From assembly GCA_964475955.1 (NCBI GenBank), contig CAYYZY010000083.1:1-31631 (forward strand): 31,631 nucleotides of DNA. Reading direction: 5' to 3'. Made by a program: the position numbers and the translations under genes. Under the pieces are notes generated by a model. It was not told the origin of the DNA and did not search any database. It was given only the letters and a program-made list of their open reading frames with translations. Below, one piece after another: positions 7,300 through 14,503 of the stretch (the first letter of the stretch is position 1; every line of letters begins with the position of its first letter). This DNA comes from DATKZH01 sp964475955 (GTDB lineage: Bacteria; Planctomycetota; Planctomycetia; Pirellulales; Thermoguttaceae).

Positions 7300-8808
7300 A
7301 TGCGCCGTGACCTCGCGATCCCGTTTGCCGTTGTGTCGCTTTTGGCAGTTTTTCCCTTCTCTCTATTCTCGCCCGTTCCCGCCATGGCTGAGCGCTCACG
7401 CAACTCGATCCTCTGTGTCCTCCGTGCCTCGGTGGTCCTCTTCCTCGCGTTGGCTTCAACCGGGGCGGCTGCGGAGCCATCGTCCGAGAGGCCGAACGTG
7501 CTGATCGTCGTGGCCGACGACCTGGGCTTCGCCGACGTCGGATTCCACGGCGGCCGGATCCCCACGCCGGCCATCGACCGTATCGCCGCCGAAGGCGTGA
7601 AGCTGGAGCAGTTCTACGCGTGCCCGGTCTGCTCGCCCACCCGGGCCGGGCTGATGGTCGGGCGTTGGCCGATCCGCGTGGGCATCATGCGCACGGTGAT
7701 CCCGCCGTGGCGGCATTGGGGGCTTCCGCCGGAGGAGACCACCCTGGCCGAGCTGGCGGCCGAGGCCGGCTACGCGCGCCGCGGCGTCGTCGGCAAGTGG
7801 CACCTGGGCCACTCCGATCGCAAGTACCACCCGCTCAACCAGGGCTTCACCTACTTCTACGGCCACTACAACGGCGCGATCGACTACTGGACCCACCGGC
7901 GCGAAGGCGAGGTCGACTGGCACCGCAACTTCGACACGGTCCACGAAGAGGGCTACACGACCGACCTGATCGGCGCCGAGGCCGTGCGCTTCATCGAGGA
8001 AAAGCCGGCCGGCGAGCCGTTCTTCCTCTACGTCCCCTTCAACGCCCCGCACAGCCCCTACCAGGCCCACGAGGAGGACGTGCAGCGGTTCGCCCACTTC
8101 AAAAACAAGCGCCGCCGGGTGTACGCCGCGATGGTCGCGGGGCTGGATCGGGCGGTCGGCGCGATCCTCGATACGCTCGACGCGCGCGGCCTGGCGCGCG
8201 ACACGTTCGTGCTCTTCTTCTCCGACAACGGCGGCGTGCGCGGCGTGGCCGACAACGGTCCGCTGCGGGCCGGCAAGGCGACCGTCTACCAGGGCGGGAT
8301 CCGCGTGGCGGCCGCCGCCCGATGGCCCGGCGGCGGGATCGAGGGCGGGCGCGCGGTCGACGCCCGGATCGGCTACATCGACGTCTACCCCACGGTGAAG
8401 CGAATCATGGGCCTGGCCGACGCGCCCGACGCACACCCGCTGGACGGCGTCGACGTGCTCGACGTCCTCCGCGGCACGGCCGACCCGCCGCCGCGCGACT
8501 GGTTCAGCTACCTCTCCATGAGCGACCCCCTCGAACACACCAGCCTCATCGCCGGCCGCCACAAGCTCAACGTGCACGGGCGGCCGGTGCTCGAACAACC
8601 GCCCGAGGGCGAGCGCGATGTGGAGCTGTTCGACCTGGAGGCCGACCCCCGCGAGAAGCGCAACCTGGCGACCGACCACCCCGAGATCGTCGACCCCATG
8701 CTCGACAGGCTGCGCCGGTTCCGCCGCCTCAAGATCGACGGCGTCGGCCCCTACCCCGAAGGCAGCCAGGGCTTCGAGGCCCCCGAAGACTGGATCATCG
8801 GCCCCTGA
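7300..8808 (+). CDS. Secreted sulfatase (formylglycine-dependent)
   Basis: A 502-residue sulfatase of the alkaline-phosphatase superfamily that hydrolyses sulfate esters, probably on sulfated polysaccharides, outside the cytoplasm. Cys111 in CSPTRAGLMVGR is the residue converted to formylglycine; Asp73 and Asp74 (VVADDLGF), the GKWHLG motif (Lys166, His168), NAPHSPY and FSDNGG supply metal and substrate ligands. The C-terminal 'VELFDLEADPREKRNL' is standard. The start at ATG 7300 is chosen for GGAGG at 7287-7291. The N-terminus is odd: residues 1-28 form one signal-like segment and residues 29-58 (beginning MAERSRNS) a second, the latter largely encoded by repeat copy B. ATG 7384 is therefore an alternative start that would give a single signal peptide. 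No formylglycine-generating enzyme is in the window. Confidence 0.93.
   Translation: MRRDLAIPFAVVSLLAVFPFSLFSPVPAMAERSRNSILCVLRASVVLFLALASTGAAAEPSSERPNVLIVVADDLGFADVGFHGGRIPTPAIDRIAAEGVKLEQFYACPVCSPTRAGLMVGRWPIRVGIMRTVIPPWRHWGLPPEETTLAELAAEAGYARRGVVGKWHLGHSDRKYHPLNQGFTYFYGHYNGAIDYWTHRREGEVDWHRNFDTVHEEGYTTDLIGAEAVRFIEEKPAGEPFFLYVPFNAPHSPYQAHEEDVQRFAHFKNKRRRVYAAMVAGLDRAVGAILDTLDARGLARDTFVLFFSDNGGVRGVADNGPLRAGKATVYQGGIRVAAAARWPGGGIEGGRAVDARIGYIDVYPTVKRIMGLADAPDAHPLDGVDVLDVLRGTADPPPRDWFSYLSMSDPLEHTSLIAGRHKLNVHGRPVLEQPPEGERDVELFDLEADPREKRNLATDHPEIVDPMLDRLRRFRRLKIDGVGPYPEGSQGFEAPEDWIIGP
7351..7436. repeat. Dispersed repeat, copy B, inside the sulfatase signal region
   Basis: The same repeat as 7139-7222, differing mainly in the linker before the ATG and one base near the end. 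It is read in frame as part of the sulfatase N-terminus and encodes 'MAERSRNSILCVLRASVV'. Confidence 0.85.
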
Positions 8809-8870
8809 ATCGGCCCGTGCCTGCTTCGGGGTTCCGGGGTGATGGGGGGGAGATCCCATCCCCATACGCC

Positions 8871-8921
8871 GGGTGGCTGGGGTCGAGCCGCGAGGAACGA
8901 GCGGCGAGCCCCCAGGCACCC
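8871..8921. repeat. Imperfect palindromic repeat downstream of the sulfatase
   Basis: Arms 8871-8891 and 8901-8921 pair at 17 of 21 positions around a 9-nt loop. The left arm begins GGGTGGCTGGGGTCGAGC. A related sequence is at 31579-31611. It may serve as the sulfatase terminator. The remaining bases of 8809-9061 are G-rich and show no gene. Confidence 0.65.
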
Positions 8922-9061
8922 CCGGGCGCGGGCGACGGGGCGTCGGCTCCGGCTATTGCGGGGGGTGGCCGATTGTTGGGGTGGAGTGGGCCGGGGGGAT
9001 GGGGGTAGGATCGAACGTGGAGGATTGGGCGCCTTTTAGGGGTTTTTGAAGGAGGGTTGGT

Positions 9062-9802
9062 ATGTCGGGGGATCGTGAGCCGGGCAAGGGGAAGGGTGAA
9101 CGCGGGGAGCGGCTGGCGCCGACGGCGGATGAGCTGCTCGAGGCGCTGTGGCAGTCGGTGCTCGACGACCCGCCCGACATCTCCCGCTGGACGGGCGACT
9201 CGCCGGTCGACGAAGACCGGGAGTGGCCCCCGCCCGAGGAGACCGAGGAGCTCGACGACGAAGAGCCCGAGGAGCCGGAGAAATTCGACGACGAAGAGCC
9301 CGAGCCGCCCGCGCCCGCGGAGACGCGGGAGCCGGCGGAGGGCCGGGCGGGGGTTCCGGTTTGGGCGCCGGAGGGGTTCGATCTGCACTTCGTGCCGGAG
9401 CCGGTGCAGCAGGCGATTCGCGAGGTGGTCGACCCGGTCTACGAGCGGTTCGTGCGCGGCGTGGACGACCCGCTGGAGCTGAGCCTGGGCGTGACGGTCG
9501 CGCACCTGTTGTGGCTGGAGGTGCTCCAGCAGTACGACCTGAAGCGGGAGTACACGGAGATCACGGCCGTGTTGGGGCTGCGCAGGGACCGCAGCTCGGC
9601 GATCGAGCAGCACCTGCGGATCATCCAGTCGAAGGTGCAGGTGGGCTACCTGATGGCCCGGCTCCGCGACCTGCGGCAGAAGGGGCTCGACCTCGCGCCC
9701 GAGGGGGAGGCCATCCCGGAGGCGCCCGCCCGGGCGGCGAGCCTGCCGCCGGTGGCGTGGCGCGAAGGATCGTCGAGCGGCTCGGCCGGCGCGGACGGGT
9801 GA
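9062..9802 (+). CDS. Hypothetical protein with acidic Asp/Glu/Pro-rich segment
   Basis: A 246-residue soluble protein. I do not recognise a named domain. Residues about 1-50 are polar and contain 'DELLEALWQSVLDDPPDI'. Residues about 55-95 are a repetitive acidic linker in which 'DDEEPE' occurs twice. The C-terminal part (about 105-225) is predicted helical, 'FVPEPVQQAIREVVDPVYER' followed by 'LWLEVLQQYDLKREYTEI' and 'SSAIEQHLRIIQSKVQVGYL', and could be a DNA- or protein-binding bundle. The start at 9062 has GGAGG about eight bases upstream (GAAGGAGGGTTGGT). Its neighbour after the gap is a DUF6788-like gene; whether the two are functionally linked is unknown. Confidence 0.75.
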   Translation: MSGDREPGKGKGERGERLAPTADELLEALWQSVLDDPPDISRWTGDSPVDEDREWPPPEETEELDDEEPEEPEKFDDEEPEPPAPAETREPAEGRAGVPVWAPEGFDLHFVPEPVQQAIREVVDPVYERFVRGVDDPLELSLGVTVAHLLWLEVLQQYDLKREYTEITAVLGLRRDRSSAIEQHLRIIQSKVQVGYLMARLRDLRQKGLDLAPEGEAIPEAPARAASLPPVAWREGSSSGSAGADG

Positions 9803-9858
9803 CGCACGGGGGGCTCGTCGTTGGGGAATCGCAAGGGGGCGGCATGGGGCGAAGGTGT

Positions 9859-9900
9859 AAGGGGAGGGAAAATGGAAATGAGGGGAAAAAGGGGAAGGAG
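9859..9900 (+). other. Polypurine tract
   Basis: Forty of 42 bases are purines (only T at 9873 and 9879), with GGGGA/AAAGG blocks. It lies in the 460-bp non-coding stretch 9803-10263 that also holds the tandem repeats and the assembly gap. No gene is apparent in this stretch. Confidence 0.75.
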
Positions 9901-10016
9901 CGCGGCGGGGCGGGCGACGGCGGGGCTCGCCGGGCGTGCGGAGACGCCGGTTCGCGGTTGTCGGCGGTCGTCGTGTCGGCTGGTTCGGCGTGCGGTCACG
10001 CGGGGAGAGGGGGGGG

Positions 10017-10128
10017 CCATTGTGGAAAAAGCGAGATTCGTTGACCAAAAGACGGCACGGGCGGCGCGTCGCCGGGGGGGCCATTGTGGAAAAAGCGAGA
10101 TTCGTTGACCAAAAGACGGCACGGGCGG
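10017..10128 (+). repeat. 64-bp tandem repeat, two copies, carrying a gene-start leader
   Basis: Copies begin at 10017 and 10081 (period 64). The first 48 bases of each are identical, including GTGGAAAAAGCGAGATTCGT and the following TGACCAAAAG. Each copy has a G-rich tract, then GTG (10022, 10086) and codons reading VEKARFVDQKTARA, which matches the first residues of the DUF6788-like protein at 10264. Because 64 is not a multiple of three, the frame from copy 1 ends in copy 2 at 10108. Copy 2 runs into the gap. Confidence 0.85.
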
Positions 10129-10228
10129 NNNNNNNNNNNNNNNNNNNNNNNNNNNNNNNNNNNNNNNNNNNNNNNNNNNNNNNNNNNNNNNNNNNNNNNN
10201 NNNNNNNNNNNNNNNNNNNNNNNNNNNN
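10129..10228. other. Assembly gap of 100 N
   Basis: Exactly 100 N, the usual placeholder for a scaffold gap of unknown length. It interrupts a repeat array, so more repeat copies or whole paralogous genes may be missing here. Confidence 0.99.
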
Positions 10229-10251
10229 CGAGCGAGCGGCGCGTGACCGGG

Positions 10252-10305
10252 GGGAGCTTGATCGTGGAAAAGACGAGATCTGTTGACCAAAAGTCGGCAG
10301 CGCGG
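10252..10305 (+). repeat. Diverged third copy of the gene-start leader
   Basis: GTGGAAAAGACGAGATCTGT at 10264 and TGACCAAAAG after it correspond to the repeats at 10017-10128, with several substitutions. Here the leader is in frame with, and forms the start of, the downstream gene. Confidence 0.75.
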
Positions 10306-10869
10306 GCGGGGCGGGTGAAGGCGGAGATCGCGGCCCGGCCGGGGCTGTTTGCGGCCTGCGGGGCGGTGGTGGCGAGCTGGCGCACGTATCGGGGGCGGCG
10401 CCTGGGGCCCTATTACCGGCTGGCGTATCGGGAAGGGGGGCGGCAGCGGTCGATCTACCTGGGCCGGTGCGCGGAGCTTGCCCGGCGTGTGCGCGGGCTG
10501 CTGGAGCGGCTGCACCGGCCGGGTCGGGAGCGGCGCCGGTTGGCGCGGCTGCAAGCGCAGGTGCGCCGGTCGCTGCGGCGTTGGAAGGCGCGGCTCGCGC
10601 GCGAGCTGGCCGGCTGGGGCGTTCGTGTCAAGGGCTATGAGTTTCGCGGCGCCGCCCGGGCGCTGGCGGCGTGGCGGCCGGGCCGGTCGGCGGGCGCGCC
10701 GTTGGGGTCGGGCGTTGCTTGCAATCGGGGCGCGGGGGCGTATCATGCGGAGAGGGAAGGGGAGTCCGGGGAGGAGGGCTCGGCGGAGGGGGCGTCGCCG
10801 GAAGGAACTCGCCAAGGCGCGGAGGCGCGAAGAAGAAAGGGGGATTGGGGGGATGGAAGCGGCGAATGA
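10264..10869 (+). CDS. DUF6788-like basic protein
   Basis: A 202-residue, strongly basic protein. The core 'SWRTYRGRRLGPYYRLAYRE' plus 'GGRQRSIYLG' matches the small DUF6788 type of domain (a short beta-rich module, 'GPYY.L.YREGG..R..YL'), which is known mainly from multi-copy families near mobile elements and has no established function. It is followed by an Arg-rich helical stretch (RRLARLQAQVRRSLRRWKAR) and a low-complexity Gly/Glu tail that may not be functional. I choose the GTG at 10264 because GGGGAG lies seven bases before it and because the same GTG context is conserved in the repeat copies upstream of the gap. An upstream start within the gap cannot be excluded. Confidence 0.65.
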   Translation: MEKTRSVDQKSAARAGRVKAEIAARPGLFAACGAVVASWRTYRGRRLGPYYRLAYREGGRQRSIYLGRCAELARRVRGLLERLHRPGRERRRLARLQAQVRRSLRRWKARLARELAGWGVRVKGYEFRGAARALAAWRPGRSAGAPLGSGVACNRGAGAYHAEREGESGEEGSAEGASPEGTRQGAEARRRKGDWGDGSGE

Positions 10870-10936
10870 CGCGTCGTCGTTGGCGGCTTGGCGCCTGGGC
10901 GGGATTCTCTCCCGTCGATGCAAACCGGAGTATATA

Positions 10937-12361
10937 ATGCGACCGGTTCAAGTATTTCTGGTTATCATCTTTTGGCTGAGTGTTTTGTCCGTGGCCGTGC
11001 ACGCGGAGGAGGTGGGGTTGGAGGCCGACGTGTGCGTGGTCGGCGGCGGGAGCGGGGGGTACGCGGCGGCGATCGGGGCCGCCCGGGCGGGGGCCGACTG
11101 CGTGCTGGTGGAAAAGCGGGATCAGCTCGGCGGCACGAGCACGGGGGCGTACGTGTGCAACTGGGAGCCGGGCTGCGCCGGCCCGCTGGCGCGGGAGATT
11201 TACGGCCGGCTCCGCAAGCTGCCCGACGCCGTGGCCATCGTGCGCGATCACAACGCCGACCGGAAGCAGGGCCCCTTCGGCCTGTGGCTTCCCGCCCCGA
11301 AAAGCACCTACGACGACACGCTGCGCCGGTCGGCCACGCCGCGGTCGAAGTGGCGGGCGATGGTGTTCGAGCCGGCGGCCCTTCACCGGGTGGTGGCCGG
11401 GATGCTCGCCGAGACGGGCCGCTGCCGCACGCTTCTGGAAACGACGTTCGTCGAGGTGGAGACCGACGGGCCGCGCGTCGCCGCCATCCGGGCCGAGGGT
11501 GAGGGCGGAACGTCGTACCGCATTCGCGCCAGGCTGTTCATCGACGCGACGGGCGGGGTCCATCTCTGCCGGGCGGCCGGATACGAGACGATGCTCGGCC
11601 CGGAAAGCCGGGAGCGGTTCGGCGAGCCGTTCGCCCCCGAGGAGCCGGGCACGACGCTCAACGCCATCTCGCTCTGCTACCGCATCCGCCCCCGCGACGA
11701 CCCGGCGCGACAGGCCCCGCCCGAGGCGGCCGTCCGGCGGTGGCCCCGGTCGATCCACGTGAGCGGGCTGCCGTGCGGCGACCGGATCATGAACCCGCTG
11801 GCCATGCTGCCGGGCCGGGCGCTTCTGGAGTTGGGCTACCAGGAGGCGATGGCCCGGTGCCGCGAGATCGTGCGGGCGCAGTGGCGCTGGGCGCAGGAGT
11901 ACCCGGCGTTTGCCGGCTTCGAGTTCCACAGTTTCGCGCCGATGCTGGGCATCCGGGAGAGCTACCGGGTGGTGGGCGCGTACGTGCTCACGCAGCACGA
12001 CCTGGCCGCGGGGCTTGCGGGGCAGACGCACCCGGACCTGATCGCCGTGGCCGACCACTCGATGGACGTGCACGGGGCGGGCGCCCGGCGCGTGCACGGC
12101 GAACTGAAGTGCCCGTACGGCGTGCCGTACCGGTGCCTGGTGCCCGAGGGCTCGGTGAACCTGTTGGCGGCGTGCCGCGGGGCGAGCTTCAGCCACGTGG
12201 CGGCGTCGAGCTGCCGGCTCTCGCGCACGATCATCCAACTCGGCCGGGCCGCGGGCACCGCCGCCGCCATGGCCGCGGCGGACGACGTGCCGGTCGGCCG
12301 GGTCGACCCGGCGGAGTTGAGGGAGAGGCTGCGGTTGGAGTTCGGAGGCGGTGCGGAGTAG
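10937..12361 (+). CDS. Secreted FAD-dependent oxidoreductase
   Basis: A 474-residue flavoprotein of the FAD_oxidored type, common in multiple copies in planctomycetes; substrate unknown. Residues 1-23 are a signal peptide (VFLVIIFWLSVLSVAVHA). The dinucleotide-binding motif VVGGGSGGYAAAIGAARAGA (Gly36-Gly41) is followed by an acidic end of strand two (LVEK, Glu59) and the 'LGGTSTGAY' loop. The second FAD contact FIDATGG is present, and the C-terminal 'LLAACRGASFSHVAASSCRL' is the usual closing FAD-binding region. The start at ATG 10937 lies right after TATATA and has no clear Shine-Dalgarno; the frame stays open far upstream, but that part is low-complexity. Its stop overlaps the next open frame. 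Confidence 0.9.
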   Translation: MRPVQVFLVIIFWLSVLSVAVHAEEVGLEADVCVVGGGSGGYAAAIGAARAGADCVLVEKRDQLGGTSTGAYVCNWEPGCAGPLAREIYGRLRKLPDAVAIVRDHNADRKQGPFGLWLPAPKSTYDDTLRRSATPRSKWRAMVFEPAALHRVVAGMLAETGRCRTLLETTFVEVETDGPRVAAIRAEGEGGTSYRIRARLFIDATGGVHLCRAAGYETMLGPESRERFGEPFAPEEPGTTLNAISLCYRIRPRDDPARQAPPEAAVRRWPRSIHVSGLPCGDRIMNPLAMLPGRALLELGYQEAMARCREIVRAQWRWAQEYPAFAGFEFHSFAPMLGIRESYRVVGAYVLTQHDLAAGLAGQTHPDLIAVADHSMDVHGAGARRVHGELKCPYGVPYRCLVPEGSVNLLAACRGASFSHVAASSCRLSRTIIQLGRAAGTAAAMAAADDVPVGRVDPAELRERLRLEFGGGAE

Positions 12362-14186
12362 CCATGGGGCGAAGGATCTGGTAGGTTGGGTCGAGGTACG
12401 AGACCCACGCGCGCGGGCGATCGTGTCGAACCGGCGGCGGGTGCAGCCGCCGCTGCCCGGCGATCACTCGAACAACTACACAGGGACGGCCCCGAAGCTG
12501 GTCGACCCGGGGGCGTTCGACTACCGTCCGCAGGCCGATTCGCCGCTGGTCGACGCCGGGCGGGCCGTGGACGGCGTCACCGCGGCCTACGAAGGTGGGG
12601 CGCCGGACGTCGGGGCGTACGAGTTCGGCGGCGAGCACTGGCTGCCCGGCCATCGCAACGGCGTGTGGCTCGTGCGCTCAGGCTCCCGGTTTTCGGTGCG
12701 GTTGAACCTCCCCATCCTGGAGGCGATCGCCGTGCGCGTGATGCAGGAGGGGAAAGAGGCGGCCACGCTTCGATACACGCCGGAAGACTGGTCGGAGCCG
12801 CAGACGCTCCCCGCCTCGATCGGCACGCGCGGTCCTTTGGCTTTCGAGACCGACGAGTGGGGCGGCGCGGTCGTCGCCGACGTGGCCGCGGTCGACGGCC
12901 TGGCCGACGCGCGCGCGGCGTTCGTCCGGGCGGACGTGGCTTCGGCGCGCCAGGTCGACTCCCGGCCGAAGTTCGACTACGAGTATTCCTACACGGCCGA
13001 GCCGATCGCGCGGCCGGCGTGGCGGGCTTACTGCACGCAGCAGCCGCCGGTGGTCGACGGGGCGCTCGAACCGCAGGAGTGGCCCGGCTGGGACGCGACG
13101 CGCGCGATCCACCTCCTCGCGCTTCGGGAGGAGGCGGCCGGCGCCCCTCCGGCCGGCGAGGGATATGCGCTGTTCGATGGAGAGCATCTCTACCTGGCGG
13201 TGCGGGTGACGTCGGACGGCGACCCGTCGGCCCGGGGAGGGGGGAGGCGGGGGCCGGAGGGAAGCGGCGTGGAGGTCGCCCTGGCGCGCGTCGAGCGGCG
13301 GCGCGCGGGCCCGGCCTTCGTGCTGCGGGCCGATCCGTCGGGGAAGTTGGAGAGCGTGACCGACGGGGGCGCCGACGCCGAATCGGCTCGGCGTTTCGCA
13401 GCGGCCGTCGCGTACGCGGCACGTCGTCTCGGCACCGCGGCCTGGAGCTGTGAGTTTCGCATTCCCCTGGCCGCGCTCGGCGTTGAGGGTGAAGAGGCTA
13501 ACGAGCTTCGCTTCAATCTGGGCCTGCGGCGAGACGGGGCGCCCGGCGGCCCGCGGTTCGCCGCGGTGAAGACGGGCGGGCCGGACTACGCGATGGCCAA
13601 GGCGGGCGTGCTGCGCTTCGATCGTTCCGTACGCGCCGGTGCGCCGAATCTGCTGACCGGCGGCACGTTCGCGTCGGAAGAGACGGCTCCGTGGCGGGTC
13701 TCGGCCAATCGACGCGATCCGCTTCCCGAAGGCACGGTCGAGCGCGTCCGGCAGGGGTTGCACCAGGACGCGTGCATCCGGATCCGCGCCGACGACGCCG
13801 AGGCCATGAAGGAGCGCGTGATCAAGTGGACGCACCCCGTCGCCGAGGTGGCGGAGTCGCCGGGGCGATACTGCCTGTCGTACCACGTCCGCGTCGTCGG
13901 CGAGCGCCTTTCGCCGCGGAGCGGCATGGGGAGTTTCAACAGTTACCTGCACGTCCAGCGGAACGGGAGGTCGGGCGGGAACCTGGGGCAGCGGTCGTCG
14001 ATGCTGACGACCACGGGCGATCGGTGGGGCCGGCAGGACTTCGTGGTCAACGTTCCGCCCAACGTGAAACCGAGCATGATTTCGCTCCAACTCCACCAGG
14101 CGGCCGGAACGGTGCTGGTCGACAACGTCAGCCTGCTGCCGTGCCGCGATTGCTCGGATCGTCGCGCGTCGCTCCCGGAGGGATGA
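12351..14186 (+). CDS. Beta-helix C-terminus / CBM9-like protein, probably 5'-truncated
   Basis: An open frame of 611 codons. The true homology seems to begin around 12460: 'PKLVDPGAFDYRPQADSPLV' and 'GGAPDVGAYEFGG' are the hallmark end of right-handed parallel beta-helix proteins (the '..SPAIDAG..DIGAYE' motif), yet the helix coils and signal peptide that should precede it are missing. Residues about 225-430 resemble a CBM9/DOMON-like sandwich ('PPVVDGALEPQEWPGWD', 'GEHLYLAVRVTSDG', 'WSCEFRIPLAALG'), and about 440-605 a CBM4/9-type jelly roll ('NLLTGGTFASEETAPWRVS', 'SLQLHQAAGTVLVDNVSLLP'). The frame start overlaps the previous gene's stop, and a repeat fragment sits at 12381-12408, so I infer a deletion or repeat insertion that removed the 5' part. 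It is either a pseudogene remnant or an exported protein lost to secretion. Confidence 0.7.
   Translation: MRSSHGAKDLVGWVEVRDPRARAIVSNRRRVQPPLPGDHSNNYTGTAPKLVDPGAFDYRPQADSPLVDAGRAVDGVTAAYEGGAPDVGAYEFGGEHWLPGHRNGVWLVRSGSRFSVRLNLPILEAIAVRVMQEGKEAATLRYTPEDWSEPQTLPASIGTRGPLAFETDEWGGAVVADVAAVDGLADARAAFVRADVASARQVDSRPKFDYEYSYTAEPIARPAWRAYCTQQPPVVDGALEPQEWPGWDATRAIHLLALREEAAGAPPAGEGYALFDGEHLYLAVRVTSDGDPSARGGGRRGPEGSGVEVALARVERRRAGPAFVLRADPSGKLESVTDGGADAESARRFAAAVAYAARRLGTAAWSCEFRIPLAALGVEGEEANELRFNLGLRRDGAPGGPRFAAVKTGGPDYAMAKAGVLRFDRSVRAGAPNLLTGGTFASEETAPWRVSANRRDPLPEGTVERVRQGLHQDACIRIRADDAEAMKERVIKWTHPVAEVAESPGRYCLSYHVRVVGERLSPRSGMGSFNSYLHVQRNGRSGGNLGQRSSMLTTTGDRWGRQDFVVNVPPNVKPSMISLQLHQAAGTVLVDNVSLLPCRDCSDRRASLPEG
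12381..12408. repeat. Dispersed repeat fragment at the truncation point
   Basis: GTAGGTTGGGTCGAGGTACG then AGACCCAC contains the short inverted repeat TGGGTC (12387-12392) / GACCCA (12402-12407). It is of the GTAGGGTGGGTC..GACCCAC type and lies where the beta-helix coding sequence should continue upstream. Confidence 0.6.
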
Positions 14187-14251
14187 TGACGAAACGAGCG
14201 TCGTCGCGCCAGGGCCTTTTACGTTCCATTGTCCGCATCAGGTGGTGTTAG

Positions 14252-14381
14252 CCCGCATTTCTCACCAGCCACACCAACCCGAAGCGCAAGCGAGGCACTG
14301 GCCTGGACTTCGCCTCGCTTGCGCTTCGGGTTGGTGTGGGCGCCGTGTTGTTCAGTCTCCCCGGCTGGTGAGAAATGCGGG
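14252..14381. repeat. 130-bp nested palindromic element, copy 2
   Basis: Outer arms 14252-14270 / 14363-14381 and inner arms 14269-14295 / 14313-14339 are identical to those of copy 1 (1751-1880), and total length is the same. It occupies most of the 317-bp convergent space 14187-14503; the rest of that space shows no gene. Confidence 0.88.
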
Positions 14382-14503
14382 TTAGGTCCGTGCTTGAGCA
14401 GGGGTTCGTGAGGCACCGAAGTCCATCGGCGTTGAGTGGCCCCAACCGGCCGTTGCTACCCCTACCGTCGCAGCGGGCGGGCCGCGAAACGGCGCGCGGC
14501 GAT

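Noticed and set aside
9843..9855. CATGGGGCGAAGG shared with 12363-12375
   Set aside because: A 13-base match within 31 kb of GC-rich DNA is expected by chance.
10017..10305. CRISPR-like repeats
   Set aside because: Spacing is only about 16 bp between repeat cores, units contain a ribosome-binding site and codons, and no cas gene is present.
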